64,000 nucleotides of DNA. It comes from Cladopsammia gracilis. Lineage: Eukaryota > Cnidaria > Anthozoa > Scleractinia > Dendrophylliidae. A model generated the notes under the pieces. The model made no database searches. It was not told the DNA's origin and saw nothing but the letters and a program-made list of their open reading frames with translations. Numbering within the stretch: position 1 is the first letter of the stretch; each line of letters begins with the position of its first letter. Both the position numbers and the translations under genes were made by a program. The DNA is taken from assembly GCA_022457155.1 (NCBI GenBank), contig JAJGOT010000135.1, forward strand, positions 662,501-726,500, read 5' to 3'. This document shows, piece by piece, positions 1 to 10,904 of the stretch.

Positions 1-95
1 ACATTGTCTTCATCTCATACAAAACTTTGTAGTAGCAGTGTGGCTCACTGAGCAACAAAATAAAATAATTTTTTTGCACAAAACACTCAAAGTAC

Positions 96-255
96 CTGAC
101 GGCAATTTGTGTTTCTTGCCAAACTTGGCTAAGACACACTTCTGGTAACAAAGGCTGGAAGCTATCCCAAGATGATTCCTCTCTGCTTGAACAACATGAG
201 GTGGGTGGAGAACGACCTAGTAGAGGAGACCTAAGGCTGATACCCAAGGGAGAAT
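96..255 (-). CDS. ANAPC1: ANAPC1 (APC/C subunit 1), most 3' exon in the window
   Basis: Minus-strand exon with acceptor (pyrimidine-rich tract ending caacag) just above 255 and donor gtactt just below 96. It encodes about 52 residues ending in a segment with the pattern LPEVCxxxVWQET, which resembles the part of animal APC1 that follows its serine-rich insert. The incoming phase (2 nt) completes the codon left open by the exon at 3,517-3,778. The exon leaves 2 nt over, so the gene must continue left of the window. The identification rests on the exons as a set; this exon alone would be weak. Confidence 0.7.
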
Positions 256-308
256 CTGTTGATAAGATAGAAGTTACAAAGGGCTTGACCAGACACAGCA
301 AGTTTTGT

Positions 309-478
309 TGTATATGTTGTGGTTCAAATTTTTATTTGGTTTGAAAATTTTCAAACCAGTTTAGTTTTTATTTTCCTTTGTTTCAGATTCATTATCATAA
401 TCTGAGACAAAGGAAAACAAAAATCAAACTGGTTTAAAAATTTTCAAACCAAAGAAAAATTTGAACCACAACATATAC
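309..478. repeat. Palindromic MITE-like element, family A
   Basis: About 78-bp imperfect inverted arms (309-388 and 401-478) beginning gtatatgttgtggttcaaa and meeting at a short spacer. No coding capacity. A second, diverged copy of the same family lies at 26,671-26,819, with the same ttgtgg ends and the same tttcctttgttt core. It is read as a non-autonomous foldback or MITE sequence. Confidence 0.75.
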
Positions 479-529
479 ATATTTCACCTGAACAATCATT
501 TTGATTATCTGGCAAGGATATTACCCCCT

Positions 530-840
530 TCACTCCGAGAGTCAGTTATGGAGAAATGTAGTGTAGTTCTAATTTTTGGGTTTGTTGATGAAATCCTATG
601 GTGTGACCATTCAAATGAAACCTCTTCAGCAGTACTTTTGCATGGTACCATTTGTTCTAGCTTTTGAGTCTGTGGATGAAATCCTATGGTGTGACCATTC
701 AAATGAAACCTATTCGGCAGTACTTTTGCATTGTACCATTTATTTTTCAATATTTTACAAAATGAAATTTGGGATTTTTCTTGTTTTTCTTGTTGTTCTT
801 TTTTACCTTTGGCAGTCTTTGGAATTAAAGGGTTAATAGG
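530..840 (+). repeat. Dispersed repeat B with an 88-bp tandem duplication
   Basis: The segment starting gatgaaatcctatggtgtg at 587 is repeated at 675, giving an 88-bp period. An inverted relative of the whole unit lies at about 13,305-13,530. The ORFs here are a by-product of the repeat and have no protein-like features. Confidence 0.65.
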
Positions 841-1011
841 GCTTGGTCGGTGGAAAAAGGGGAACCTCAGTGATTATTTGGCATGTGTCATTGTATAGGC
901 CTGGCATGTACATTGTATTAGTCGCAGGAGCCTGGACGTAGTTAACACACATGTTCAATGTGGCAGCTGTTCACAGTTGACAAATAAACCCACAAACAAC
1001 CAACTTTTTCA

Positions 1012-1025
1012 TGGTGTTAGAAGCA
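1012..1025 (+). other. Primer-binding-site-like sequence of Gypsy element 1
   Basis: tggtgttagaagca lies directly before the gag-like region and matches the tggtgtcagaagtg box found at the same place in Gypsy element 2 (4,649). The sequence from about 840 to 1,011 would then be the end of a 5' LTR, but the 5' edge of that LTR is not visible. Confidence 0.5.
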
Positions 1026-1149
1026 GGATTAATTAAAAAAGACAAGCAAGGAATCCACAAGGGATATGGATACTTCAAGTGGATTCGACAAATTCAAGTA
1101 ATTTCACTCGACTCGCTTGACTTTACATGTTTCAAGTTTCGGGTCGCCA

Positions 1150-2110
1150 TGGATAAATTTACAGCTCCTTCAATGGACTGGGTGACTCCTGGAGATCCTC
1201 ACAAGAGACAAAAGCACGGTCTCATTTTCGATGGCACCTCTGGCAAAAAAAAAACCCGAAAACGGCAAGGCTGCTGCTACTATGTGCCAGTGACAAGGGT
1301 TTGGAATTGTATAATACAGCTACATGGGCAAATGTGGAGGACCAACTTACATGTAAGCTTGGACCTATATTCGAGAAGTTCGAGGCATACACAAAGCTCC
1401 AGAGTAACCAAATACTATCCAAGTACCAAATGCGATACCTCAAACAGGGTGAAATGCCCTTGGAAGAATTTCTAACTGAAGCTCGAACACTTATTGATGA
1501 CAGTGGATGTGATCCTGCATTCAAAGAAGAAACCCTCCATAACTTGTAGTTTTTGGCTTGAAATCAGATAAAGTTAGGAAGGATGCCATCTCAAAGGTAA
1601 TTCCCTCACTTTCCAAATTGTTTATGATTTGGCCAAAACTGAAGAGAGTATAAGAGCACAAATGCAAGTGATTACACAGGGAGACAAACATGCCGAATTG
1701 CATGCTGTAAGAAGCAAAACGAAGACAGCTGCATTCCAAGGCTCAAAACAACCAAGCAGTTCAAAGAGGGGGCAGCCAAACAATGACTCCAAGCATCAGG
1801 GACCATCTACTAGCAAGCCTATAAAGTTCAAATCCAAATACAATGGTTGTGGCAGGTGTGGAAACAAACATGACATGGATGCCACATGCCCACCAATGCA
1901 TGTCAAATGCCAATACTGTGACAAAACAGGGCACTTTCAAAAAGTGTGCATGAAGAAACAACTCAAGCAAGTAAATAAAATTGTACAGAGCCCAGACTAC
2001 CATGGCCAGGATATTCACTTGCATGATGATGAAGAAACCAGTGATTCCTCAAGTACATGCAGTTATGATCACAGGACAATTACAGCGATTAAGAACCAAT
2101 TACAGTGATT
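1150..2110 (+). pseudogene. Ty3/Gypsy-type Gag remnant (element 1)
   Basis: Broken Gag coding sequence in at least three frames (pieces at 1,150-1,300, 1,301-1,549 and 1,629-2,108). The first part carries a region of the kind seen in retrotransposon Gag matrix/capsid proteins (YQMRYLKQGEMPLEEFL). The last piece ends with a classical zinc knuckle, CQYCDKTGHFQKVC (C-X2-C-X4-H-X4-C), preceded by a second Cys/His cluster, CGRCGNKHDMDATC. Frame changes and stops show it is dead. It sits in an ANAPC1 intron on the opposite strand. Confidence 0.75.
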
Positions 2111-2975
2111 CTAAACACTATTACATCAGAAAGTTCAGTTCATAGCATGTCTAGTTACTCTGACAAGATCCTCAAGATCAATGACAAGCATAATATCCAG
2201 ATGAAAGTAGACATAGGAGCAGACACTTGTGTTCTAACTACAGATGACCTGCAGACGTTAGGTCTTTCCCTTGACATCAAACCTTGTAGCAGTATACTGA
2301 AGGGCTATGGAGGAAACCCTATCAACAACTAGGCTGCCACCAACCAAAAAGTAACTTTCAAGAACAACAAGTCAATCTCCACAAAGTTCAACATAGTCAA
2401 GGCTCCTGGTCACCCATCCATGATTGGCTGCCAAAAGGCACAGGAAATTGGAATCATAATTGTCAACATCCAAGGGTTTTCCAGTGCTTAAGCATAACCC
2501 ACAGCAGAACAAGCTTCCCAGAAAGGTAGTCTGTCCAAACCTACTGTGTTGATAGAATACCAAGCTTGTTTCAACAAAATTGGTTGATTTCCTGAAGATA
2601 AATACCACATTCAGCTTATCGGCAATCATACACCGGTTGTTCACCCCCCACGTACAGTTCCAGTTCACATGCTACCACTGTACAAGGCCAAGCTGGAGAA
2701 GATGATCACAGATGACATCATTTTGGAAGTGACAGAACCCACTGACTGGGTCAACTCAATCGTCTGCGATGTTAAAGACACACCCGATGGAAAGAAGAGT
2801 CAGACAAGTTTCGCTTGGACCCTAAGGACTTAAATAAGAACATCCAACGGGAACACTACTACAGCAGAACTAACGACGAAGATACTCTGATTGCTCCACA
2901 ACAGGAAATATTTTTCCGTAGTCGACACAACAAAAGGGTACTGGCATGTCAAGCTCAACCAAAAATAAGATAGCT
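2105..2975 (+). pseudogene. Ty3/Gypsy-type protease and reverse transcriptase start (element 1)
   Basis: At about 2,205 the aspartic protease signature appears as VDIGADTCVLT. From about 2,585 a degraded reverse transcriptase N-terminal region follows, including VPVHMLPLYKAKLEKM and, near 2,920, VDTTKGYWHVKLNQ. Several stops and frameshifts interrupt it. No RNase H or integrase follows, so the element is 3'-truncated at about 2,975. Confidence 0.75.
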
Positions 2976-3516
2976 ATTGTTCATCATGATAAGATACAAA
3001 CAACAGTCAAGAAATATGTTCATTAGACCGCTAAGGGAGCAGCTAGCCATTGTTACTAATGGTCAAATTGACATCCAAAGTGACTATAAAATACACTGTA
3101 CATATATCATGACACAAACAATAATACAACATTACTAACAGTCAAATACTTTACTAAGAACATAGCTGGATTTAAGTTAAGGAGCCAGGGGATACACCCA
3201 TCCCCACGCCCACTTTAAATCAGGGAAAAAATATGGCCCAATTTTTTTCTTTGTCTCAAACATTTTCACTCCAGCCCCTCCCTCCCCCCTTCCACTCACC
3301 CCCCTCACCCCTCGCCCCTTCCCTTATGATGGGGTGCCGTCTAAACACTTATATCCACTCTCTACCCATAATGGCCACCTCTCTACAGTGGTCAGCAAAT
3401 TATTCCCGAGCTCCACTATGGCAGGTTTCTCTTTTTTTTCCTCGAAGGTCTATAGAAGAATAGTGACTATTTTCTTCACCAAGAAGGGAGCACATATTAA
3501 AAGTTCACTCACTTAC
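2976..3516. other. Intron sequence with no recognised feature
   Basis: Between the truncated Gypsy element and the ANAPC1 exon. It contains a C-rich stretch (about 3,270-3,330), nothing else recognisable, and no coding sequence that looks real. Confidence 0.5.
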
Positions 3517-3778
3517 CAATAGCAGGTGACATTGTCCTGTTATAAGAGAAGTGACTCAACAAAGGTGACATGAATCGAATTGGAGCAGGAGATTGCACAT
3601 GTGCTTTGATGGCAGAAGTGTGCACATGAGGTCTGAAAGGGGAGAAGGACTGCGTAGGAGTGGCGACAGAGAGACGAGAATGGGCACCGGCACTCAGCAC
3701 TGGGGTGGGATGGTGAAGAATATTACTAAAGTGTAACTCAGGAGGGTGGTCTGGATGTGTTGGTGACTCTGGGCAATC
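3517..3778 (-). CDS. ANAPC1: ANAPC1 exon, Ser/Pro/His-rich insert
   Basis: Minus-strand exon bounded by acceptor caacag and donor gtaagt. It encodes about 87 residues rich in Ser, Pro and His, with repeated SP dipeptides. In animal APC1 the same place, after the first beta-propeller blades, holds a low-complexity loop that is heavily phosphorylated in mitosis and regulates Cdc20 loading. The SP sites seen here are consistent with that role, by inference. It enters in phase 0 from the 8,244 exon and leaves 1 nt. Confidence 0.75.
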
Positions 3779-4489
3779 CTGTTGAAACAAAAGAAATCAT
3801 CAGCTTAGGTTTATCCTTATTAATAAAAAAAATAATTATGCTTATTGTTTATCAAGAGCTCTGACACTCATCTTGATCCTTGACACTAGTTTCTCAATCA
3901 ACTTCTCAAAAGGTGAGTCACTCCAATTTTGAGATGTGAAAATCAGTTTGAGGGTCAAGACAAGACTGTCAACTTACATTTTGTACAATTGAGATGTGCC
4001 ATACTTATGATTCAACAGTGAGGAGGAGGCCAGACAGATGCATTTGATTGTGTCATCTCTGCCCTTGGTTCGTAAGGGCTGTCATTAAGCTTTGAAGGTA
4101 CTGGCTACATAAACTCAAAATAGCTTCCCATGCCTGGTTGTTGTTCTCTTAATAGTCATTTTCAAACTTTGAGTTGCCAGTGATTATCTTCACTGCAGTT
4201 GCCAGCCATCATAGCCGGCTGCTAATGGCAGGCCTGTTCATAATGACTTAAATCTGGGCCCTAAGGTGAGACCTTGAATTTCTGCCAGGGCAGCCTGCCA
4301 TCCTGCAATATACAGGAAGTCGCTAGAACTAAAAAAATTGCATATTCCAAAAAGAAAAAGAAAGAAAGAGAGGAACAACGAATTTGTCAACAAAGATGAG
4401 ACTCTAAAGATGACTTTATTTTTGCTCTGGTTGTCAAAACATGAGAAAGAACTACTAACAGTAACCCATGTAACAATGTTAATTTAGAC
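3779..4489. other. Intron sequence with no recognised gene
   Basis: AT-rich intron DNA between the ANAPC1 exon and the Gypsy 2 LTR end. A purine-rich patch lies at about 4,350-4,375. Nothing coding is seen. Confidence 0.5.
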
Positions 4490-4662
4490 ATGATTGTCTC
4501 TAGGGCCTGGGTACAGGTTTGTAATAGAGCTCCCGTATGTTGCTCGAGCATTTCATGTACACTCGATTCTAAGTACAGATTGAATGTTGTGTTATTGCGA
4601 GCTTTTATACCCTTACTGACCGGTATTTACTACTACCACAACGTAACATGGTGTCAGAAGTG
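4490..4662 (+). other. LTR end and primer binding site of Gypsy element 2
   Basis: The stretch to 4,648 has the look of an LTR 3' part and ends in acgtaaca. It is followed at 4,649-4,662 by tggtgtcagaagtg, the usual tRNA-primer box of Gypsy elements. The 5' LTR limit and any partner 3' LTR are not visible. Confidence 0.55.
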
Positions 4663-4699
4663 TAGAACTTACAACCTCCATCTGCTGCCGTCGACAAAT

Positions 4700-6129
4700 C
4701 GACCGTCAATCCACAAGAAAGTGATCCTGTGCGAGATTTGCTCGTGAACAAGTGGTTGAGTAAACTGGCACTTGCGATACAGCTGCTTGCGATACAAACT
4801 GTGAAAGCCTCAGAAAGCCTCTGCTTGACTTCTTACCGAAAGCCAGGAAAAGAGAACTGTGAGAGCAGGATAACTGCATGTTTTGTTAGGAAATATCTCT
4901 TCGCGAATGAAACACAACGTGAGGTGAAAACAGTCTTATACCACCCAAGCCAGAAACTGACGGCACCTTGTCATCACAAGCATCAGGAGCCGTTGAGCAG
5001 CCAAAACTAATACAAATTGTAATAAACATTCCACTACCATCGAAATTAGATCTCACTGGAAATCTTGCGACCAACTGGAAGAAGTTTCACCGAGCTTGGA
5101 ATAACTATGAAATAACTGCCTGACTGAAAGATCCAGACAATCCTGAGAATCCAAACAAAGCCCTGAGAACCCCCACACTACTTACTTGTATCAGTTCTGA
5201 TGCACTAGATGTGTATGACAGCTTAGACTTTGAAAGTGAAGACCAGAAGAAAGCCATCGACACTGTTCTCCAGCAGCTACAGAACTACTGCATTGGAGAG
5301 ACTAATGAAATCTATGAAAGATAATATTATTATTGATTCAACAAAAGAGACCAAGAACCGAATGAATCTGTGGAAGCTTATGTCACTGCACTTTGAACTT
5401 TGGCTAAGATGTGCAACTTCGGAGTTTTGGAGAATAATTTAATCAGAGATCGGATTGTCATTGGAGTAAAGGACAATCAAGTGTGCAAGAAACTTCTGCA
5501 GGTATCCAAACTTATCTTGAAGGGTTGTATCGACATAATTATGCAGATCCTATGAAACTACAAGCCACCAACTGATGGAAACCAATCAAGAGGAAGTACA
5601 TGCCCTCCAACCATCCAGCTACAGAAACCCTGGTCCCCCAAAGGAGAGAGATCCTTTGCAAGTTCTGCACCAAACAACACATGCCTGGAATAAATTGAAG
5701 TGCCCTGCATGGGGCAAGACCTGCACATCCTGTGGTATGCAAAATCACTTTGCAGTTGCTTGCAAAGTTAGGCCTACACCATCTGCCAAGACAACTCCAA
5801 CCAGATGTACCTATACGCCAGTGCATGCAGTGGAGGACTCTGACTCTGATGAGTATGTAGCTGGTGTAGACTTCAAGGGGCAAGTGTGTGCTGTGAAGAA
5901 TCAACATCGAAAGGATAAACTGTTTGCGACCATGTCACTCAATGGTCAACAAGTACAACTCCAGCTAGATAGTGGTGCCACGGTGAACATCCTACCAGAA
6001 GACACTTTCAGACACCTGTATGAGGAAGACAGCATTCCTCTCCTTGAGGAGGCAGAAGTGACCCTCCTTATGTACAACAAGACAGAGGAGAAACCCCTTG
6101 GAAAGAAACAAGTACGAGTGGTGAACTAA
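4700..6129 (+). pseudogene. Ty3/Gypsy Gag and protease (element 2)
   Basis: The Gag portion is broken. Recognisable parts are a C-terminal zinc knuckle, CTSCGMQNHFAVAC (near 5,725-5,766), and a retropepsin motif, LQLDSGATVNILPED (near 5,960-6,005). The frame from 5,575 to 6,129 is open, but its start and the upstream Gag frames are interrupted. It lies antisense inside an ANAPC1 intron. Confidence 0.8.
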
Positions 6130-6149
6130 AAAATGGCAAGAAATACAGT

Positions 6150-7610
6150 TTGAAATTTGTGGTCATAAAGGGAAATGGCAAACCACTGCTCGGTTTGTGA
6201 GCCAGTGAACAAAAGAATCTCATTTCAGTGATCAAGCAAAATATCCTGACTGTTCAAACACAGGAGTCATCGCAGGGTGAGACGGACCCAGCCATACTAA
6301 CGAAGGAGCACATTTGGGGAGAATATACAGACATATTCAACGGTGTAGGTAAGCTAGAAGGTGATCTCCATCTAGAGATCGACCCCAGAGTCCCACCGGT
6401 TCTGCTTCCCACAAGAAAGGTGCCAATCGCTATCAAAGAAAAACTTCAAGAGGAGCAAGACCGCTTGGAAACCCTCAAAATTATCATGCCAATAAATTTT
6501 CCTACTGTGTGGATATCAGCAACTGTTGTCACAATGAAGAAGAATGGCAATATTCAATTGTGCATAGATCCCAAGCCACTCAACGATGCCTTAAGTGAAA
6601 TCACTATCCGCTGTCAACTATTGAAGATGTCCTTCCTGAGCTCTCGAATGCAAGATGCTTTACTGTGTTGGATGCCAAAAACGGATTCTGGCATGTGACC
6701 CTCGACGAGGACAGCAGCTATGCAACCACATTTGGCACCCCCTGGGGAAGGTATAGATGGCTCAGGATGTCATTCGGCATCTCACCTGCTCCTGAAGAGT
6801 TCCAGCGAAGACTTGACCAGGCATTGATGGGACTAGAGGGATGCAAAGCAATCGCAGATGATATTCTTGTGTTTGGCTGTGGAGCAACTGATGAAGCTGC
6901 TGCAAGGGACCATGACCAAAAGCTCGCAGGACTTTTAGAACATTGCTGAGATAAAGGCGTAAAGCTAAACAGCGGAAAGTTACAGCTAAGGTGTAAGGAA
7001 GTCTCCTACATGGGACATGTGCTCTCAACAGACAGACTCAGGCCAGACCCTGAGAAAGTCAAGGTGATCAGTGAAATGCCAGCACCAACTGACAAACAGG
7101 GTGTCTGACGTCTTCTGGGAATGACAAACTACTTACAGAAGATCGCATCCCAACTGTCAGAGATCACCACTCCACCACGTGAACTTAACAAGAGTGACAC
7201 TGAGTTCCTCTGGGATGAACACGTCCATGGCACAGCCCTGGAGGAAACAAAGATAATCCTCACTGCTACACCAGTCCTGAAATACTTTGACCCAAGTAAA
7301 GTACCTACACTACAGTGTGATGCATCCATGCATGGCCTGGGCATGTGTTTAATGCAGGATGGATAACCTGTTGCGTATGCATCCAGATCTCTCACTCCCA
7401 CAGAAGTCCAGTATGCACAGATCAAGAAGGAACTACTGGCCATAGTATTTGGAATGGAGAAGTTTGAACCCTACTTGTACGGAAGGAAAGCACTAGTCGA
7501 GACAGACCACAAGCCACTGGAGGCAATCTTTAAGAAAAGTCTTCTACATGTAAGTGCACCAAAAAGGCTACAGCGAATACTACTAAGGCTCCAGCAATGT
7601 GAATTTGTAG
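6150..7610 (+). pseudogene. Ty3/Gypsy reverse transcriptase and RNase H (element 2)
   Basis: Clear RT blocks: VLDAKNGFWHV, FGTPWGRYRWLRMSFGI, and the catalytic box as IADDILVFG with both active-site aspartates. The connection domain and RNase H follow (LQCDASMHGLG near 7,310, then ETDHKPLEAIF near 7,500). In-frame stops at about 6,947, 7,106 and 7,364 and small shifts make it inactive. Sequence similarity ends abruptly at about 7,610, so integrase and 3' LTR are missing. Confidence 0.9.
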
Positions 7611-8243
7611 GGTTAAGTTATTCAGTCATATTGTGTGATCAAAAAAAAAAAGATGTGCATGGTCAAGTATGCAGGTTCAACATAAATTGTAGCTACTTTG
7701 TTATCGCCATTGAAGTCTGCAAGGTTTCAAAACTACATGTAGTCCCTCAATTAACTATGGTTACATGTACATGTACATTTAGAGAGAAAGATAGATTGAA
7801 GGATCATCAAATACTTGAGTAATTAAGAGCGGAAAAAAGGTATGTTATCTTGTTTGTCTTTGTATTTAGGTCCCGAAATGTAATCGATTGTAAGCAGATT
7901 TGTTACACTTAAAGTTTGCTTCCGCAAATTCAAAATGGCCGTCAAGAAGTGGAGGTATTTGTTGAATCAAAAAATCCGTTTTGATAGCCGGAAGAAAGAA
8001 AAAATCACTTTTAACAGTGATATGTCCAAAATTCCGGTGCAAGAATAGTGAACAGTGTGGCGCGTGGAACCTCGTGATACTGCCCCTATAAGGAGATTTG
8101 TGCTGTTTTCACAGCCCCAAATGCTTGAGTTAAGATCATTTCATTCAGTTTAGATTATATTAATAGTAATGCATGTAGCTTTATTTTAGATCATTATATT
8201 TTCAGTTTCTATGAGATTTCAAGTTCAATAAACAAAAACATAC
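7611..8243. other. Intron sequence after the truncated Gypsy element
   Basis: Unique-looking AT-rich DNA with short acatgtacatgta runs near 7,760. No gene is seen. Confidence 0.5.
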
Positions 8244-8445
8244 CTCAGGTTTAGCTTTGGTTACTTCCCATACCGAGTGCAAACCGATGACTGAATCATA
8301 TGTCATTACCAGTGGAGGGTCACTGCAGGCAAACACCACGCTCACAGTTGGGTCACACATATAGGAGACTTTTCCTTGAACTTTACATGTGATTGGCCTT
8401 GGTTCATCCAAAGGATGCAAGACACTAAACATTGTGGGGATATCT
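8244..8445 (-). CDS. ANAPC1: ANAPC1 exon, N-terminal beta-propeller
   Basis: This is the most diagnostic exon. It encodes the motif PTMFSVLHPLDE, followed by a segment ending VMTYDSVIGLHSVW. Both are hallmarks of the APC1 N-terminal WD40-like domain. Donor gtatgt and acceptor ttccag are present. The single incoming nucleotide completes the AG left by the 10,326 exon, and the exon ends in phase 0. APC1 is the largest scaffold subunit of the anaphase-promoting complex, the nuclear E3 ubiquitin ligase that drives mitotic exit. Confidence 0.9.
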
Positions 8446-9019
8446 CTGGAATTCAAATAAACATAAATTTATTATTGAAGCAATTGTCATGTGTGTGCAA
8501 TATTTTTAGTAAATGTTATCAAAGAAAAACCTAAGGCCATTGAATAAAATAATGCAAACTTTGCAAGAAATATGTAGGTTGACAATGAGTGGATATTTAG
8601 TGCACCCAGAATTAATGTCACTGTAAGTTTGGGGCTGGAAAGAACATGCAGAGGGTTTTAGTAAGGAGTGTATCTCTGCTCCCTGGACATCTTGAAAATA
8701 AACCTGGAAGGCAACAACTCGGCCACATTCAGCATACATGTACTGCATAATTATACAATTAATGTGTACACCTTGATTTGTGAAAATAGCGGCCCCATAT
8801 GGCATAAGGCCATTACTACTGGAATTAACAGTCCTAAGTGGGCACAACTTTTGGGTGGCAGATAATTTCACATGCTGTTACATTTCAGGCTGATAACATA
8901 GTCATTAATTTGAATGGAAAATTGGATGTTCTAGCTTAAAATAATATGAAAGAAAGATAAAACACATTCTAAAGAACTGTACCACCATTGTCAACAGTAG
9001 AATTCTATTAAAGCCAGTG
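8446..9019. other. Intron sequence with no recognised feature
   Basis: ORFs on both strands overlap here but show no protein-like composition. No repeat arms were found. Confidence 0.45.
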
Positions 9020-9298
9020 GGTTGTTTTCTTGAGGAAATTTGCTTTTTTACCACAATTGCCAGTAATCTCGCAATCTGATTGGCCGATGCGGGTGGTAAA
9101 TGAGAGTGCAGACAATGGTGCTGACGCTAACATCACGCAATTTTTAAATATTTTGGTAAAAAAAAAAAAAACAGATTTCCACCGGTTTTCCGTGGTGTGG
9201 ACTCTTATTTACCACAATATACGTCATCACATAGTCAAAATTTGTTGCTGACTCACTGTGCTGCACCTCATGAGTCCACAACATTTTGACCATGTGAT

Positions 9299-9409
9299 AC
9301 ATACATACATACATACTTTATTGACTTTCCCAAGGGGCTTTTCAAAGACAATACATAATCCTATTTACAATTAAAAATGTTTTAAAATCTAAAATATATA
9401 TATATAAGA

Positions 9410-9498
<89 letters not shown>

Positions 9499-9944
9499 TA
9501 CAATTCTTTAAGTAATTTAGTACGTAAACGATTTTTAAAAAAATTAACCGAGTTACACAGTTTAAAAGAATTGTCTAAGGAGTTCCATAAGTTCACAGTT
9601 CTATAGGAAAATGTTCTCTGACCGCTAACTGTTCTAAAAGAAGGAATTTGTAAAAGCTGTGAATTTCTGGTGCTACGTCGGCTAACCTCTGCTCGCTTTA
9701 TGAATTTTGATGTAAGGTATTCTGGGGCTTGACCAGTCATACATTTAAAGGCCATTGTAGCGTTCCGGTAATAAAGCTGGCTTGGAACTGAAAGCCAATT
9801 TAGCTCCTTGTGAATTGGTGTAATGTGGTCAAATTTACGCGCGCCGCTAACAATGCGGCATGCGAAGTTCTGCACCGCCTGTAACTTGTTGACATTACAT
9901 TTTGAGGTATTTGACCAAACATTGGAGCAATAAAATAACCTGCT
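9299..9944 (-). mobile_element. Non-LTR retrotransposon fragment, RT C-terminal end
   Basis: On the minus strand from about 9,935 to 9,498 the frame reads CSNVWSNTSK, then LQAVQNFACRIVSGARKFDHIT, then LNWLSVP and a NLWNSL box. This is the conserved tail after the RT domain in CR1/Jockey-type LINEs. The 5' part is missing, as in typical truncated LINE insertions. The 3' end, at lower coordinates, carries a (GTAT)n tail at 9,299-9,316, which is usual for CR1/L2-type elements. A 7-bp duplication, atgtgat, flanks it. Confidence 0.8.
9398..9494. repeat. (TA)n microsatellite
   Basis: Nearly uninterrupted TA dinucleotides of about 90 bp inside the LINE 3' region. Confidence 0.95.
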
Positions 9945-10325
9945 ATGTGATGACGTAAATCATGGTAAATAAGAGTCCACACCATGGAAAACCGGTGGAA
10001 ATTTGCTAAATTAGCAATGTCTCAAAATACACGCTATGTACAGTCATGTACTGTACATAACGTACATACTTTAGGGTAGCCATTACTTTCAGAATTGTAT
10101 GATTACATGTATGGTAAAGGTGCATGTATAATGTTGGCTGTTTGTAAGAAAAACAGAGATGGTTAGCGTTTTTCTCACTTGCTGGCTACAAGACAAGACC
10201 AGAAGCGAAAACCGGAAAGTATGATCTGATAATGTTGCTACATTTATGACAATCTGACATTAGATTGCGACTGGAAGCGAATAAGAAAGAAACTAATTCA
10301 ATATTGTTACAACTTAAACATATAC

Positions 10326-10405
10326 CTTTTCTGGCCTGTAATTTCTCCAGGTGTTGTTGTTCTCTCAAGTAACAAGCCCTCTTGTAAAGAAACCACTTGT
10401 GATAC
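10326..10405 (-). CDS. ANAPC1: ANAPC1 exon
   Basis: An 80-nt minus-strand exon with acceptor tttag and donor gtatat. It encodes 26 codons including EGLLLERTTTPGE, which corresponds to the GLLFER-type strand just before the HPLDE block in animal APC1. It starts in phase 0 and leaves AG, which the next exon completes to AGA. The fit of phase on both sides supports the model. Confidence 0.8.
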
Positions 10406-10487
10406 CTAAAACCAAAATGTTTTAGAATGTCGCCGTTAATTACGGTATTAATAACAATTATCATAACAATCTTCAAAGTGATAATAA

Positions 10488-10616
10488 ACAATTATTGGAT
10501 TAGGTTTTTGTGATATCCAGAATACGGTAATCAAGGTCAGGGTACTTCGGCTACGGCTGATAACACTTATAGAGACCTTGCTTATTCTGGATATCACAAA
10601 AACCGAATCTATTATT
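10488..10616. repeat. Palindromic MITE, family D, copy 1
   Basis: Inverted arms beginning aacaattattggatt, with tgatatccagaat in the left arm and attctggatatca in the right. A relative with the same caattattggat ends is at 14,465-14,613. It lies just upstream, in gene orientation, of the ANAPC1 exon at 10,326. Confidence 0.7.
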
Positions 10617-10809
10617 CATCGTTTTAAAGAAAATAACAACAAACGCGCTGTCACACAAAACACAGTTTATTAATATTTTCCAACAAGAATAGAATTAATT
10701 TTATACTGCTTGTAAACTTGACATTGCTCTTACATTCAACCATGCATAATGTTACATTACATGTATATTACGTTTCAATAAGACCTATCAAACTTTGAAA
10801 GACACTCAC

Positions 10810-10904
10810 TGGAAATGGCAGAGTTACAATAAACAAAGCACCATCTTTTGTTAGCACATCAATGCAGTCATTCTGGACCACACAAAGGCTGTGTAATGTT
10901 TCAC
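10810..10904 (-). CDS. ANAPC1: ANAPC1 exon
   Basis: A 95-nt minus-strand exon with acceptor tttag and donor gtgagt. It encodes about 31 residues, including LHSLCVVQNDCIDVL, a propeller strand matching the position of the CICILQ-type strand in vertebrate APC1. It takes 1 nt from the preceding exon and ends in phase 0. Confidence 0.8.

Larger units (their letters stand above)
9020..10012. repeat. Palindromic MITE, family C, split by a later insertion
   Basis: The left part (9,020-9,298) contains ccaccggttttccgtggtg and actcttatttaccac. The matching right arm appears only at 9,945-10,012. Between them lies a non-LTR retroelement fragment. The base sequence atgtgat is present at both junctions (9,292-9,298 and 9,945-9,951), as expected for a target site duplication. 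A complete copy of family C is at 42,883-43,290. Confidence 0.8.

Noticed and set aside
461..836. Overlapping ORFs near the left end
   Set aside because: They follow the 88-bp duplication of a dispersed non-coding repeat.
9030..9251. ORF through the family C repeat
   Set aside because: It reads through a palindromic MITE and recurs with the repeat; no protein features.
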